Below are positions 10,620 through 19,465 of a stretch of DNA of 49,353 bases, piece after piece (position 1 is the stretch's first letter; each line of letters begins with the position of its first letter). The stretch comes from an uncultured Collinsella sp. (lineage in GTDB: Bacteria > Actinomycetota > Coriobacteriia > Coriobacteriales > Coriobacteriaceae). The translations under genes were made by a program, and so were the position numbers. Below the pieces are notes generated by a model. The model ran no database searches, was not told the origin of the DNA, and was given only the letters and a program-made list of their open reading frames with translations. The stretch is from assembly GCA_900541245.1 (NCBI GenBank), contig UQIS01000013.1, positions 1 to 49,353 on the forward strand, written 5' to 3'.

Positions 10620-11852
10620 CTAGGTTAGATCCCAAAACAGCTCGAACAGAACATTTCCATCGAGCCAGCCCAGGTGTGTCGGCGCCAGACGAGCTCGAAC
10701 ATGGCCCGCGAGGACGTCTGCCGAAGTGAAGGGTCCCTCATGGACCCCGAGCGTCTCGGGAACCCAAGTGGCAAGACCCAATTCGAGCGCGCGATCGCAG
10801 GCAGCTGCCAGCTCGCCCGTTGGGATGACGCAAGCCGCACGAACCAACAGGTCGGACACAATACCGCGCGTCATGCGACAAGCGAGCATCAGGTCTTCAG
10901 CCGCAGCCTCACGCTGCGACAGATATTCGGCATCGAACGCCGTCGCGGCATCATCGTGTTGCACCAGACGCACGCGATACGCATCGCCTCGAGAAGACAC
11001 GCCGGGAAACAAACCTGCAAGACGGTCGAAATCCTCGGCGTCGAGCATGCCCGCGGCAGAACGACCAAGGCCGAGGTAGCCCCGTCCGGTCCAGTAGGCA
11101 ATGTTATGGGCACACTCATGGCCGTCGAGCGCGTAGCTCGCCACCTCATACGGGTGATAGCCGGCCGCACCCAAACGCCCACGCGCCGTGTCCATGCAGG
11201 CGGCTTGAAAATCCTCATCAGGCTCGAGCGACTCGTCGCGGCACGCCATGCGATAGAGGGGCGTCCCCTCCTCGAGCGTAAGCGGGTAAATCGACACATG
11301 GTGCGGAGCCGCCGCCAGCACGCCCTCGAGCGTGCGCTTCCAACTCGCTGCGGTCTGCTCGGGAAGTCCGCACATAAGGTCGCACGATACGTCAAGCCCG
11401 GCGTCCTTGACCGTCGCGATGGCAGCGAGCGCCCGATCGGCATCGTGAATACGCCCGATGGCGATAAGTTCGGTGTTATCGAGCGTTTGCACGCCCAGAG
11501 AGACGCGCGTGACACCAACCTTGGCAAGCGCAGCGGCAAGCTCGGCGGTCAGCGACTCGGGATTGGCCTCGCAGGTAAACTCAACGGGGGCGCACCACGC
11601 ACGAATACGCCGCGCCAGCTCCACCAGGCGCTCCCCCGCCAGCGACGGCGTGCCGCCGCCAACATAGACGGTGCGGATCTGATCGAGGGCCCCAGCCTTG
11701 CCAAAAGCATCGAGGCGCGCATACAACTGCTCAAAATAGGCATTGAGCGCAGCGCCCAGCTCGCACGGAGCGAAACTGCGCGAATCAAAGTCGCAGTAGC
11801 GGCACTTTTGGGCACAGAACGGCACGTGCGCATACAGTGCGGTAACGGCCAC
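10620..11852 (-). CDS. hemW: radical SAM protein HemW (coproporphyrinogen oxidase-like)
   Basis: HemW proteins resemble oxygen-independent coproporphyrinogen III oxidase but act as haem-binding chaperones. The 410-residue protein has the radical-SAM motif HVPFCAQKCRYCDF and the glycine motif YVGGGTPS. It lacks the N-terminal extension typical of true HemN. It starts with GTG 7 bases after GGAGG, two bases after the dusB stop, so both are in one operon. No other haem genes are nearby. Confidence 0.88.
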   Translation of the reverse strand: MAVTALYAHVPFCAQKCRYCDFDSRSFAPCELGAALNAYFEQLYARLDAFGKAGALDQIRTVYVGGGTPSLAGERLVELARRIRAWCAPVEFTCEANPESLTAELAAALAKVGVTRVSLGVQTLDNTELIAIGRIHDADRALAAIATVKDAGLDVSCDLMCGLPEQTAASWKRTLEGVLAAAPHHVSIYPLTLEEGTPLYRMACRDESLEPDEDFQAACMDTARGRLGAAGYHPYEVASYALDGHECAHNIAYWTGRGYLGLGRSAAGMLDAEDFDRLAGLFPGVSSRGDAYRVRLVQHDDAATAFDAEYLSQREAAAEDLMLACRMTRGIVSDLLVRAACVIPTGELAAACDRALELGLATWVPETLGVHEGPFTSADVLAGHVRARLAPTHLGWLDGNVLFELFWDLT

Positions 11853-11854
11853 CC

Positions 11855-12898
11855 TTAAGCCTCCAGCGGATGAGGGGGCACCGATTCGCCGGCGGCAAGG
11901 GCAGCCTCGCAGGCCACCACATCGCGCTCGATCTCATCGACCAGCGCCATAAACTCCTCGTAAGTGGAACAGCGCACCACATGGGCACGCCAAGCGGCGG
12001 CATGGGGCATGCCTTTTAAGTACCAGCTTGCGTACGTACGGGCACGCGACATGAGCGGCAGGAGCTCATGCGTCAGCGTTAGGTGCTCACGCAGGGCGTC
12101 CAGGCGCTCGACGGAACTGCGCGCCGGCACCGGCGTGCCATCGAGCGCAAGGGCGCGAGCATCGCCGAACACCCACGGATTGCCGTAGATGCCGCGCGCG
12201 ATAAACACCGCGCTGGCACCCGAGCCTTGCAGATGCTCAGCAGCGTCCTCGGCCGAGAACACATCGCCCGAACCGATCACGGGAATCTCGACGGCATCTG
12301 CGACCTCATCGACGACCGACCAATCCGCCTGGCCCGTGTAGAGCTGCGTGGCGCAACGACCATGCACCGCCACCGCGGCGGCACCGGCACCTACGAGAAT
12401 CTGGGCAAACGTCGCGGCATTACGGTCCTCGGCGTAAAAGCCCTTGCGGATCTTTACGGTCACGGGCACGTGCGCCGCACCCACCGTGGCCTCGACGATC
12501 TTCTCCGCCAGGTCGGGCGTGCGCATGAGCGCCGAGCCCTCGCCCTTGGTGACAACCTTGCGGGCAGGACAGGCCATGTTGATATCGATGAGCGACAGGC
12601 GATCGCCCACACGCTCCTCGACGGCGGCGACGGCACTCGCAAACTGATCGGGCTTGGAGCCAAAGAGCTGCACGCAAATCTGCTGCTCCTCGTCGGCCGG
12701 TAGCACCAGGCGCCAGGTCTTGTTGCTGGCATAGGCAAGGCCCGCCACGCTCACCATCTCGCTGTAGGCAAGGTTGGCACCGCGGCGACGACACATGATG
12801 CGGTAGGCAGGGTCGGTCACGCCCGCCATGGGAGCCATAAGGAACGGCTGCTCGGCATAGGCGCCCAGCAGCCGCTTGCTGTATTCAGAAAGCGCCAT
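11855..12898 (-). CDS. dusB: tRNA-dihydrouridine synthase (DusB type)
   Basis: This is an FMN-dependent enzyme that reduces uridine to dihydrouridine in tRNA D-loops. The 347-residue product carries MAPMAGVTDPAYR at the N-terminus, the catalytic-cysteine motif NMACPARKVV, and the FMN/phosphate motifs VHGRCATQLYTG and IPVIGSGDVFS. It starts four bases after the lepA stop. Family-level assignment is firm; the B subclass rests on general resemblance and is less certain. Confidence 0.92.
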   Translation of the reverse strand: MALSEYSKRLLGAYAEQPFLMAPMAGVTDPAYRIMCRRRGANLAYSEMVSVAGLAYASNKTWRLVLPADEEQQICVQLFGSKPDQFASAVAAVEERVGDRLSLIDINMACPARKVVTKGEGSALMRTPDLAEKIVEATVGAAHVPVTVKIRKGFYAEDRNAATFAQILVGAGAAAVAVHGRCATQLYTGQADWSVVDEVADAVEIPVIGSGDVFSAEDAAEHLQGSGASAVFIARGIYGNPWVFGDARALALDGTPVPARSSVERLDALREHLTLTHELLPLMSRARTYASWYLKGMPHAAAWRAHVVRCSTYEEFMALVDEIERDVVACEAALAAGESVPPHPLEA

Positions 12899-12902
12899 AG
12901 AC

Positions 12903-14714
12903 CTACTCGTCCACCTTGAGGATCGCCATAAAGGCCTCCTGCGGGACCTCGACCGAGCCGATGGCCTTCATGCGTTTCTTGCCCTCTTTCTGCTTCTCGA
13001 GCAGCTTACGCTTACGCGAAATATCGCCGCCGTAGCACTTAGCAAGCACGTCCTTGCGACGCGCCTTGACGGTGGAGCGGGCAATGATCTTGTTGCCGAT
13101 AGCACCCTGGATGGGCACCTCGAACAGCTGACGCGGAATAATCTCCTTGAGCTTGTCGCATAGGCCGCGGGCAAGACCGTAGGCCTTGTCCTTGTGGACG
13201 ATAAACGACAGCGCGTCCACCTCGTCGCCCGAAAGCAAGATATCGAGCTTGACGAGCTCGGAGGGACGATACTCGTTGAACTCGTAGTCGAGCGAGGCAT
13301 AGCCCTTGGTACGGCTCTTGAGCTGGTCAAAGAAGTCCAAGATGAGCTCGGCGAGCGGCATATCAAAGCGCATCTCGACCGACTTGCTCGTGAGATGAAT
13401 CATGTCGGTAGTAATGCCGCGGTGCTCGATAGCGAGCTGCATGACGGCACCCGTATACTCGGGCGGGCAGATAATCTTGGCCTTGAGGTAGGGTTCCTCG
13501 ATACGCTCGATGCGCGTAGCCTCGGGCAGATCCTGCGGGCTGCGGACATCAATCATCTCGCCGTCAGTCTTGTAGACGTGATAGTCCACCGAGGGGCTCG
13601 TGGCAATGAGGTCAAGATTGAACTCGCGCTCCAGGCGCTCCTTGACGACCTCCATATGCAGCAGGCCCAAGAAGCCCACGCGGAAGCCAAAGCCGAGCGC
13701 CACCGAGGTCTCGGGCTCCCACACCAACGACGGGTCGTTGACGTGCAGCTTATCGAGCGCGTCACGCAGGTTCTCGTAGTCCTTGTTATCGATCGGGAAC
13801 AGGCCCGTATAGACCATGGGCTTGGCCTCGCGGTAGCCGGGAAGCGGCTCGGGGCAGGGATTCGACGCCCACGTGAGGGTATCGCCCACGCGAACGGCCT
13901 CGGGGTCCTTCAGGCCCGTGACCACGTATCCGACCTCGCCGACCGTGAGCGCGTCGACCGGGGTCTCGGCGGGACGCTTGACGCCCACGCCATCGACCAA
14001 AAAGTCGCCCTTTGCCTGCATCATGCGCAGGGTATCGCCCTTTTTGATGGAGCCGTCAAAGATGCGCACCGTGGCGACGACGCCACGATACTCGTCGAAG
14101 TACGAATCCAGAATGAGTGCCTTGAGCGGCGCGTTCGCATCGCCCTTGGGCGGAGAGATCAAAAAGACAATGGACTCCAGCAGATCGTGGATGCCCTCGC
14201 CGGTCTTGCCCGAGACGCACACGGCATCATCGGCAGGGATCGCCAGGTCATCCTCGATCTCGGTCTTAACCTCGTCGGGATGGGCCGAGGGCAGGTCGAT
14301 CTTGTTGATGGCCGGCACAATGTCCAGATTGGCGTTCATGGCGAGCGTCGCGTTGGAGACGGTCTGCGCCTCGACGCCCTGCGTGGCGTCGACAACGAGC
14401 ACCGCGCCCTCACAGGCTGCCAGCGAGCGCGAGACCTCATAGGTAAAGTCCACGTGGCCCGGCGTATCGATCAGATTGAACTGATACGTCTCGCCATCGT
14501 CGGCGTCATAGGACACGCGAACGGCATTGGACTTGATCGTGATGCCGCGCTCGCGCTCGATATCCATGGTGTCGAGCAGCTGCGACTCCATGTCGCGTTC
14601 GTCGACGGTATGGGTGAGCTCGAGGATGCGATCGCTGATCGTGGACTTGCCATGGTCGATGTGCGCAACGATTGAGAAGTTGCGGATGTGGGAAATGTCA
14701 ATTGAAGTATTCAT
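12903..14714 (-). CDS. lepA: elongation factor 4 (LepA)
   Basis: LepA (EF4) is a ribosome-associated translational GTPase implicated in initiation and back-translocation. The 603-residue product has the P-loop AHIDHGKST, the switch II segment DTPGHVDF, NKIDLPSA, EF-G-like domains and the LepA-specific C-terminal domain ending near KRMKAIGSVEVPQ. ATG at 14714 gives the usual N-terminus (MNTSIDISHIRNFSIVAHID); the upstream in-frame residues come from the rpsT terminator. The ribosome binding site is weak. Confidence 0.97.
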   Translation of the reverse strand: MNTSIDISHIRNFSIVAHIDHGKSTISDRILELTHTVDERDMESQLLDTMDIERERGITIKSNAVRVSYDADDGETYQFNLIDTPGHVDFTYEVSRSLAACEGAVLVVDATQGVEAQTVSNATLAMNANLDIVPAINKIDLPSAHPDEVKTEIEDDLAIPADDAVCVSGKTGEGIHDLLESIVFLISPPKGDANAPLKALILDSYFDEYRGVVATVRIFDGSIKKGDTLRMMQAKGDFLVDGVGVKRPAETPVDALTVGEVGYVVTGLKDPEAVRVGDTLTWASNPCPEPLPGYREAKPMVYTGLFPIDNKDYENLRDALDKLHVNDPSLVWEPETSVALGFGFRVGFLGLLHMEVVKERLEREFNLDLIATSPSVDYHVYKTDGEMIDVRSPQDLPEATRIERIEEPYLKAKIICPPEYTGAVMQLAIEHRGITTDMIHLTSKSVEMRFDMPLAELILDFFDQLKSRTKGYASLDYEFNEYRPSELVKLDILLSGDEVDALSFIVHKDKAYGLARGLCDKLKEIIPRQLFEVPIQGAIGNKIIARSTVKARRKDVLAKCYGGDISRKRKLLEKQKEGKKRMKAIGSVEVPQEAFMAILKVDE

Positions 14715-14739
14715 GCGGACTATCTTACCCGAGCGATAC

Positions 14740-14777
14740 AAAAAATGGAGCCTGTTCCATAAAACAGGCTCCATTTA
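14740..14777 (-). terminator. intrinsic terminator after rpsT
   Basis: On the minus strand, a near-perfect 14-bp stem (AAATGGAGCCTGTT with AACAGGCTCCATTT) closes on a 6-base loop and ends in six T. It starts 33 bases after the rpsT stop and 25 bases before lepA. Confidence 0.9.
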
Positions 14778-14810
14778 TGCGCGTAATCTGTGTGGTGTGA
14801 AATTTACAAC

Positions 14811-15077
14811 TTAGGCGTTGATGCTGTTCACGAGCTTGGCAAGACCGGACTTGCGGTTGGAAGCCTGGTTCTTGTGGATAACATGCTTGGCGGCAGCCAT
14901 GTCGAGACGCTTGGTGACGGTCTTGAGGGCAGCCTGGGCCTTCTCGGCGTCGCCCTCGGCAACGGCGGACTGGACGTGCTTGGTCAGCGTCTTGAGCTCG
15001 GACTTGACAGCCTTGTTACGCATGCGAGCTGCCTCATTGGTGCGGATACGCTTCTTCTGAGACTTGATGTTTGCCAC
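14811..15077 (-). CDS. rpsT: 30S ribosomal protein S20
   Basis: The 88-residue product is full length for S20, which binds 16S rRNA helices h9 and h44. It starts with GTG (MANIKSQKKRIRTNEAARMR) and has the typical Lys/Ala-rich helical body and the end segment NRKSGLAKLVNSINA. AAAGGA lies about 8-13 bases before the GTG. It has its own promoter (15153-15161) and terminator, so it is a monocistronic unit. The 70-base leader folds into a hairpin followed by six T (see 15104-15147). Confidence 0.97.
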   Translation of the reverse strand: MANIKSQKKRIRTNEAARMRNKAVKSELKTLTKHVQSAVAEGDAEKAQAALKTVTKRLDMAAAKHVIHKNQASNRKSGLAKLVNSINA

Positions 15078-15103
15078 TTCTGGAGTTCCTTTCGAGTTCC
15101 TTG

Positions 15104-15147
15104 CAAAAAATGTATGACACCTCTGAGACACGGTGAGGTCATGCAAG
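15104..15147 (-). terminator. hairpin plus T-tract in the rpsT leader
   Basis: On the minus strand, TGACCTC (15135-15141) pairs with GAGGTGTCA (15115-15123) with a small bulge. The hairpin is followed by TACATTTTTTG, with the six T at 15105-15110. It lies after holA and also downstream of the predicted rpsT -10. It could be the holA terminator, or an attenuator within the rpsT 5' leader, or both. Confidence 0.5.
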
Positions 15148-15152
15148 CGCCT

Positions 15153-15161
15153 ACTATAGCA
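15153..15161 (-). promoter_or_regulatory. extended -10 promoter element for rpsT
   Basis: The minus strand reads TGCTATAGT: a TATAGT -10 hexamer preceded by the TG extension. No good -35 is seen 17 bases further upstream. Predicted transcription would begin near 15146, giving a leader of about 70 bases. Confidence 0.55.
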
Positions 15162-15210
15162 CGCTCCCCCTCAAAGGGATAGAACGAATTTGTCAAATAG
15201 GCAGGTATCA

Positions 15211-16173
15211 TCACGATTTTCTCAAGATGTACGTAATCCAGAGCAAAAGCGCGGTCTGAGAATCGGCCGAACCCTTCAGCGCGAGCTCCACATCGACCGC
15301 GACCTCGAGCGCGGCAACGAGCTCTGCCATCGAAAAGCGACGTGCCCAGGTCAGGTGATTCTTGACCTGCCAGGACTGGAGCTTAAGCGTTGCGGCCAGC
15401 TCACGACCCTGTCCGCGCGCATCGAGCGCCTTGGCAACGATAAGCTCGCGGATGCGGCCGCACAGCAATGTGTAAGTCCACACGTAGCTCTTGGCGGGCA
15501 GTAGATTGAAGAGCTCGAGCGAGCGTCGCATGTCACGGGCCGAGACCGCATTGAGAAAGTCCCAGGGCTGGACTTCGGCCGTGCGCACAATCCAGCGCTC
15601 CACATCAGCAAGCTCAATCTGGGGCGCCTCGACCATCTGGGCAAGCTTAGCCAAATCGTTATCGAGCATGCGAGTGTTTTCACCCGAACGCGAGACGAGC
15701 TCCTCGGCGGCCGCCGTCGAGATCGACTTGCCGTGCTGCGTCGCCATCTGCTGCACGCGGCGCGGTAGCTCCCAGCGCTTGGTACCGGAGCAATCGATCA
15801 CCGCCTTCTTGTCGATCTTGGCGATCGCCTTATACAGGCGCGTGTTCTTGGCAAGCGAGTCGGCGATGATGAGACAAACCGTCGTGGGGCTGGGACTCGC
15901 CAGATAGTCGACAAGCGGCTCGGAGATCGCTTTGGCGAGTTTTGAGCAGCCGTCAAGGATTACCAGGCGAAACTCGCTGCCCATGGGAAAGGTGTTGAGC
16001 GATCCGATAATCGACTCGATATCGGGGTCTTTGGTCATATCGCGCTCGTCGAGGTTGAACTCGACCATACCCGACTTTTCCAGACGCGCTTTCATACGCG
16101 AGACGGCGTGATCGCGCTTGACTCCGTCGGTACCGACGATCAGATATGCCGGCAGCAGACCGGTTTCGGACAT
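15211..16173 (-). CDS. holA: DNA polymerase III subunit delta
   Basis: HolA is the delta subunit of the clamp loader that opens the beta sliding clamp. The 320-residue product has the family N-terminus (GLLPAYLIVGTDGVKRDHAV), the STIII-like segment (SDPLVDY-type: EPLVDYLASPSPTTVCLIIAD) and the C-terminal collar region (ALKGSADSQTALLLWITYIL). ATG at 16173 is preceded by GGAGGGGAG. It lies 78 bases after comEC, and comEC-holA-rpsT is an order found widely in Firmicutes and Actinobacteria. Confidence 0.93.
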   Translation of the reverse strand: MSETGLLPAYLIVGTDGVKRDHAVSRMKARLEKSGMVEFNLDERDMTKDPDIESIIGSLNTFPMGSEFRLVILDGCSKLAKAISEPLVDYLASPSPTTVCLIIADSLAKNTRLYKAIAKIDKKAVIDCSGTKRWELPRRVQQMATQHGKSISTAAAEELVSRSGENTRMLDNDLAKLAQMVEAPQIELADVERWIVRTAEVQPWDFLNAVSARDMRRSLELFNLLPAKSYVWTYTLLCGRIRELIVAKALDARGQGRELAATLKLQSWQVKNHLTWARRFSMAELVAALEVAVDVELALKGSADSQTALLLWITYILRKS

Positions 16174-16251
16174 TGCGCTCCCCTCCCGCAGACTCTCGAA
16201 TTCGTACCGTGCCATTTTAGCCCAGGGGTTGGTCCCGCGCCAACGGCAGCA

Positions 16252-18542
16252 TCACGGTCGCTGGCATCGCATGGCAAAACCTGTTACGGTCGGCGAGACG
16301 GTAATGTCTCCTTGTTCAATGGTACATGCGAACGCGCCGCCCGCATCGCGAACGGCATCGATGCAGGCATCGGATGGATGGCCGTAGCGGTTGCCCTCGC
16401 CCGCACTCGCCATAGAGAGCTCGGGCTTAAGCGTTTCCAGCAGGTCTTTGTCGACGGAAACTTTTGAGCCGTGATGCCCCAGCTTGAGCACATCGATATC
16501 ACCCACCTCCTGTACAAACTCGCGCTCCTGATCGAGCTCGGCATCACCAGTGAGGAGCATACGCAGGCTCTTGCATTCCCGGGCATAGGAGAGCAGCAAG
16601 ACAAGCGAGTCCTCATTGCCCTCGCCATCCACCGTGTCAAACGGCCACATCACACGAGCCCGAAATGCGCCGATATCGACCGTATCCCCGCGAGCCACCT
16701 GCCGATACGTTACGCCGGGGCGATTCAGGACCTCAGCAGGCGCACCGTCCAGCGCATCCGCTGCAACTGCAATGGTTCCAACCGAAAACCGATCGAGCAC
16801 ATCGGGAAGACCACCCCAAAGATCATCGACCCAATGTGTCAAAAAAAAAAAATTTTGTGGCGATCTATCGCCGCTTCCACTCTCTCGTCGAGCCCGCAGT
16901 CGACGAGCGCTACTGCGCCGCCCTCGCGAATAAGAATCGCATCGGCCTGGCCCACATCGAGTACCGTCACCGAAGGCGGAGCGAATCGATCCCAGTAGAC
17001 GTACGGAATCGCAGCCAAGAGCACCAGGCATGCAAGCCCCACCGCCATAAGACGTGCACGGGGACGCGGCCACCAGACCAGCAGAACCGCCAGCAAACAC
17101 GGCACTAGGTAAATCCACATGCTATCGGGCGGCACGCTCACGGATGCACCCGGCACGGCGGCAAACAGCTGCTCGAAGAACAGCGCGCAACGGGCGGCAA
17201 TCATGGGCACAACGAGCGCCCAAGTCCGCAACGGCGCCACGAGCGAAAAGGGAACCAGCACGATCGACACAGCAAGCAGTACGCTCACCACCGGACCGAT
17301 GACCGCATTTGCCAACGGAGCAATGAGCGAGAACGTACCAAAGGCAGGAATGGTGATGGGGAGCGTCGCCAACTGCGAGCACAGTGTGACGGAGAGCATG
17401 CTGGCAATGCCCGACGGCACGCTCAGCTCACCCAAAGCGTAGGTAGCATACGGGCAAAAGCACAGGATGGCAAAGACGCTGGCACATGAAAGCTGAAAGC
17501 CCATCTCGAACAGCACCGTCGGCCTCAGTAGCACAAAGATGGACATGGTTACGAAGAGTGCCGATGCGCCGTGCCGACGACGCCCCGCGCCGTTTACGAC
17601 AAGCGTCGCGAATACCATGCAGCACGCGCGCACGGCCGAGGGAGACGCGCCCGTAAAGGCAGCGTAGCCCACAAGCGTTATCGCCAGTATCGCCCGCTGA
17701 AGACCACGTGAGCACCGAGTCTTTTGCAATAAACCCTCGATTACAAACCCCACGATAGCCAAATGGCTGCCCGAGACGGCGATAAGATGCGCCGTTCCCG
17801 TCACCGAAAACCAGTCGCCCGCCGGCTGGGCGCGCAGCTCGGCCGAACGACCGCAGACGACACCGGCTATGAGCGCACGCGCCGGGTCGGTCGCAGCCGC
17901 GATGGACGCAAGCAGCCCATTTCGCAGCCGAAGCAGCGGCCCCGGAGAGCCCTCATCGACCGGCACAATCCGAACGGCTTGAACCTTGCGCACCTCGCCT
18001 CGGAGCACGCGCGATCGTCCATACGCATCGTTCTCAAAACGCGAAACGCGGCCGATAACACGCACGTGCGCCCCGACCTTGAGCTCACGGTCAAACGATA
18101 GGCGAACCGTTGCCAGGTTCTTACCGTCCGCGCGTGCCTCGCAGGTATAGGAATACACGTCGTCGTTTATGGATGGATCACCCTGCACGACAAACTCGAG
18201 GCTGCTTGCCGCTCGACCATCGAGCGCCTTCGAGGCACTCAGCGTGCCCACAGCCCACCACACCGAGACGACCGCTCCCGCCACGAGACCGACGGACGCG
18301 GCATACAGCCACCGCTTCCAAGGGGCAAGCCGCGCACAAGATTGAGCCAGCACAACGAATACCGCCGCCGCAACGGGAATGGCCCATAGCGGCCCGACCG
18401 CCGGAGCCCGCTCCCTCAGCAGCGCATCAGCGGTCACGTTGAGCACCAAGGCGCAGCTCATGCACATGCCGGCACACAGGGCCATCGTCCACGGCATCAG
18501 GGGCCGCGGAGGCATCACATGCTCGCGCTCGGTCGCACTCAT
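16252..18542 (-). pseudogene. comEC: competence protein ComEC, reading frame broken at a T12 tract
   Basis: ComEC forms the inner-membrane channel for single-stranded DNA during transformation. From ATG 18542 the frame gives an N-terminal OB-like domain, the multi-span Competence domain (about residues 210-500) and the start of the C-terminal metallo-beta-lactamase domain (VLDVGQADAILI). It then stops at 16839 straight after a run of 12 T on the coding strand (16841-16852). Homology resumes in another frame (LTHWVDDLWGGLPDVL, LKLGHHGSKV, GNRYGHPS) down to 16252. One added T, or two removed, would restore a protein of about 762 residues. The cause may be a pseudogene, phase variation, transcriptional slippage or a base-calling error. 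The start overlaps the comEA stop (ATGA). Confidence 0.88.
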
Positions 18543-19252
18543 ACGCAGATGCAATCTTTGATTTTGGCAAGCTTCTTCTCGCCGATTCCCGACACACGCA
18601 TCAGATCGTCAACCGAAGCAAAAGCACCGTTCTTTGTCCGCTCATCGATAATCGACTGGGCCATGGAGGGACCGATGCCCGAGAGCGTCTGTAGCTCTGC
18701 CGCGCTTGCCGTATTGATATTTACTAGGCCTGTTGCGCCACTCACACCCGATGATGCGGAAGCCCCACCAACAACACCGGCTTCCGCAATGGACGCCTGC
18801 TGCTCCCCTACCGTTGGAACGTGAATCTTCTGTCCATCGACGACCTTAGATGCCCGATTGAGCCCCGTAACGTCTGCCTCGGGCGCCAGCCCGCCGGCGG
18901 CATCAATCGCCTGAGCCACCCGCGCGCCATCCTTGAGGCGATATACACCGGGCGACACAACGGCGCCATCGACATCGACATAGACCTCTGCCGCGGCAGA
19001 AGCCTTAGTCGAAGAACCTTCGGATGTCTTTCCGCTCGAGGCATCACCGGATCCCGGCTCCACCAACGAGCCCGTACCGTCAGTGCGCTCAAACGACACA
19101 CCACCGGCACCGCCGCCAAGGTTCGCCATCGCCAAGCCGCTTGCCATCGCAATGACGACCAGTATCGCCATCACCACTGCCTTATGACCGAGCAGCTTGT
19201 CCGCCAAGCGGTCCATCCGTTTGACCCGTTCGTGTTGTTCGCGCTGCGCCAT
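18539..19252 (-). CDS. comEA: competence protein ComEA (DNA receptor)
   Basis: ComEA binds double-stranded DNA outside the membrane and hands it to ComEC. The 237-residue protein has a short cytoplasmic N-terminus, one membrane anchor (about 24-44, KAVVMAILVVIAMASGLAMA) and a Gly/Ser-rich linker. An SLBB domain begins near residue 90 (VYVDVDGAVVSPGVYRLKDG). A C-terminal helix-hairpin-helix pair follows (LVNINTASAAELQTLSGIG, VSGIGEKKLAKIKDCI). ATG at 19252 follows GGGAGG by 7 bases; a further-upstream in-frame start lacks such a site. It is the first gene of comEA-comEC(-holA). The direct-repeat boxes at 19327-19348 lie 74 bases upstream. Confidence 0.94.
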   Translation of the reverse strand: MAQREQHERVKRMDRLADKLLGHKAVVMAILVVIAMASGLAMANLGGGAGGVSFERTDGTGSLVEPGSGDASSGKTSEGSSTKASAAAEVYVDVDGAVVSPGVYRLKDGARVAQAIDAAGGLAPEADVTGLNRASKVVDGQKIHVPTVGEQQASIAEAGVVGGASASSGVSGATGLVNINTASAAELQTLSGIGPSMAQSIIDERTKNGAFASVDDLMRVSGIGEKKLAKIKDCICV

Positions 19253-19309
19253 AGCAAAACCTCCCAACACCATCGTGTCAGGAAAGGAGCCCTGCAACAG
19301 CCACGCTCC

Positions 19310-19348
19310 AAAACCGGTTTTAGCGGTCAAACCAAAAACCGACCAAAA
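19310..19348 (-). promoter_or_regulatory. direct-repeat boxes upstream of comEA
   Basis: On the minus strand two contiguous 11-mers, TTTTGGTCGGT (19348-19338) and TTTTGGTTTGA (19337-19327), repeat with one-helical-turn spacing. They lie 74 bases before the comEA ATG and just downstream of the thiI terminator. A perfect 12-bp palindrome, AAAACCGGTTTT (19310-19321), follows. The same pair of boxes occurs before yraN-comM-dprA. Likely an activator site or unusual promoter for competence genes; this is inferred. Confidence 0.55.
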
Positions 19349-19422
19349 CCTTGCACAAATCTGTCCATTTATTCAGGCACACGTCAGCAAATGAACACTT
19401 AGCCGCAAAATGCCCAGATAGC

Positions 19423-19455
19423 AAAAGACCGACGATGCAGGCGCATCGTCGGTCT
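19423..19455 (-). terminator. intrinsic terminator after thiI
   Basis: On the minus strand a perfect 13-bp stem (AGACCGACGATGC with GCATCGTCGGTCT) and a 4-base loop lead into TTTT, 10 bases after the thiI stop. Confidence 0.88.
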
Positions 19456-19465
19456 ATGCACAAAA

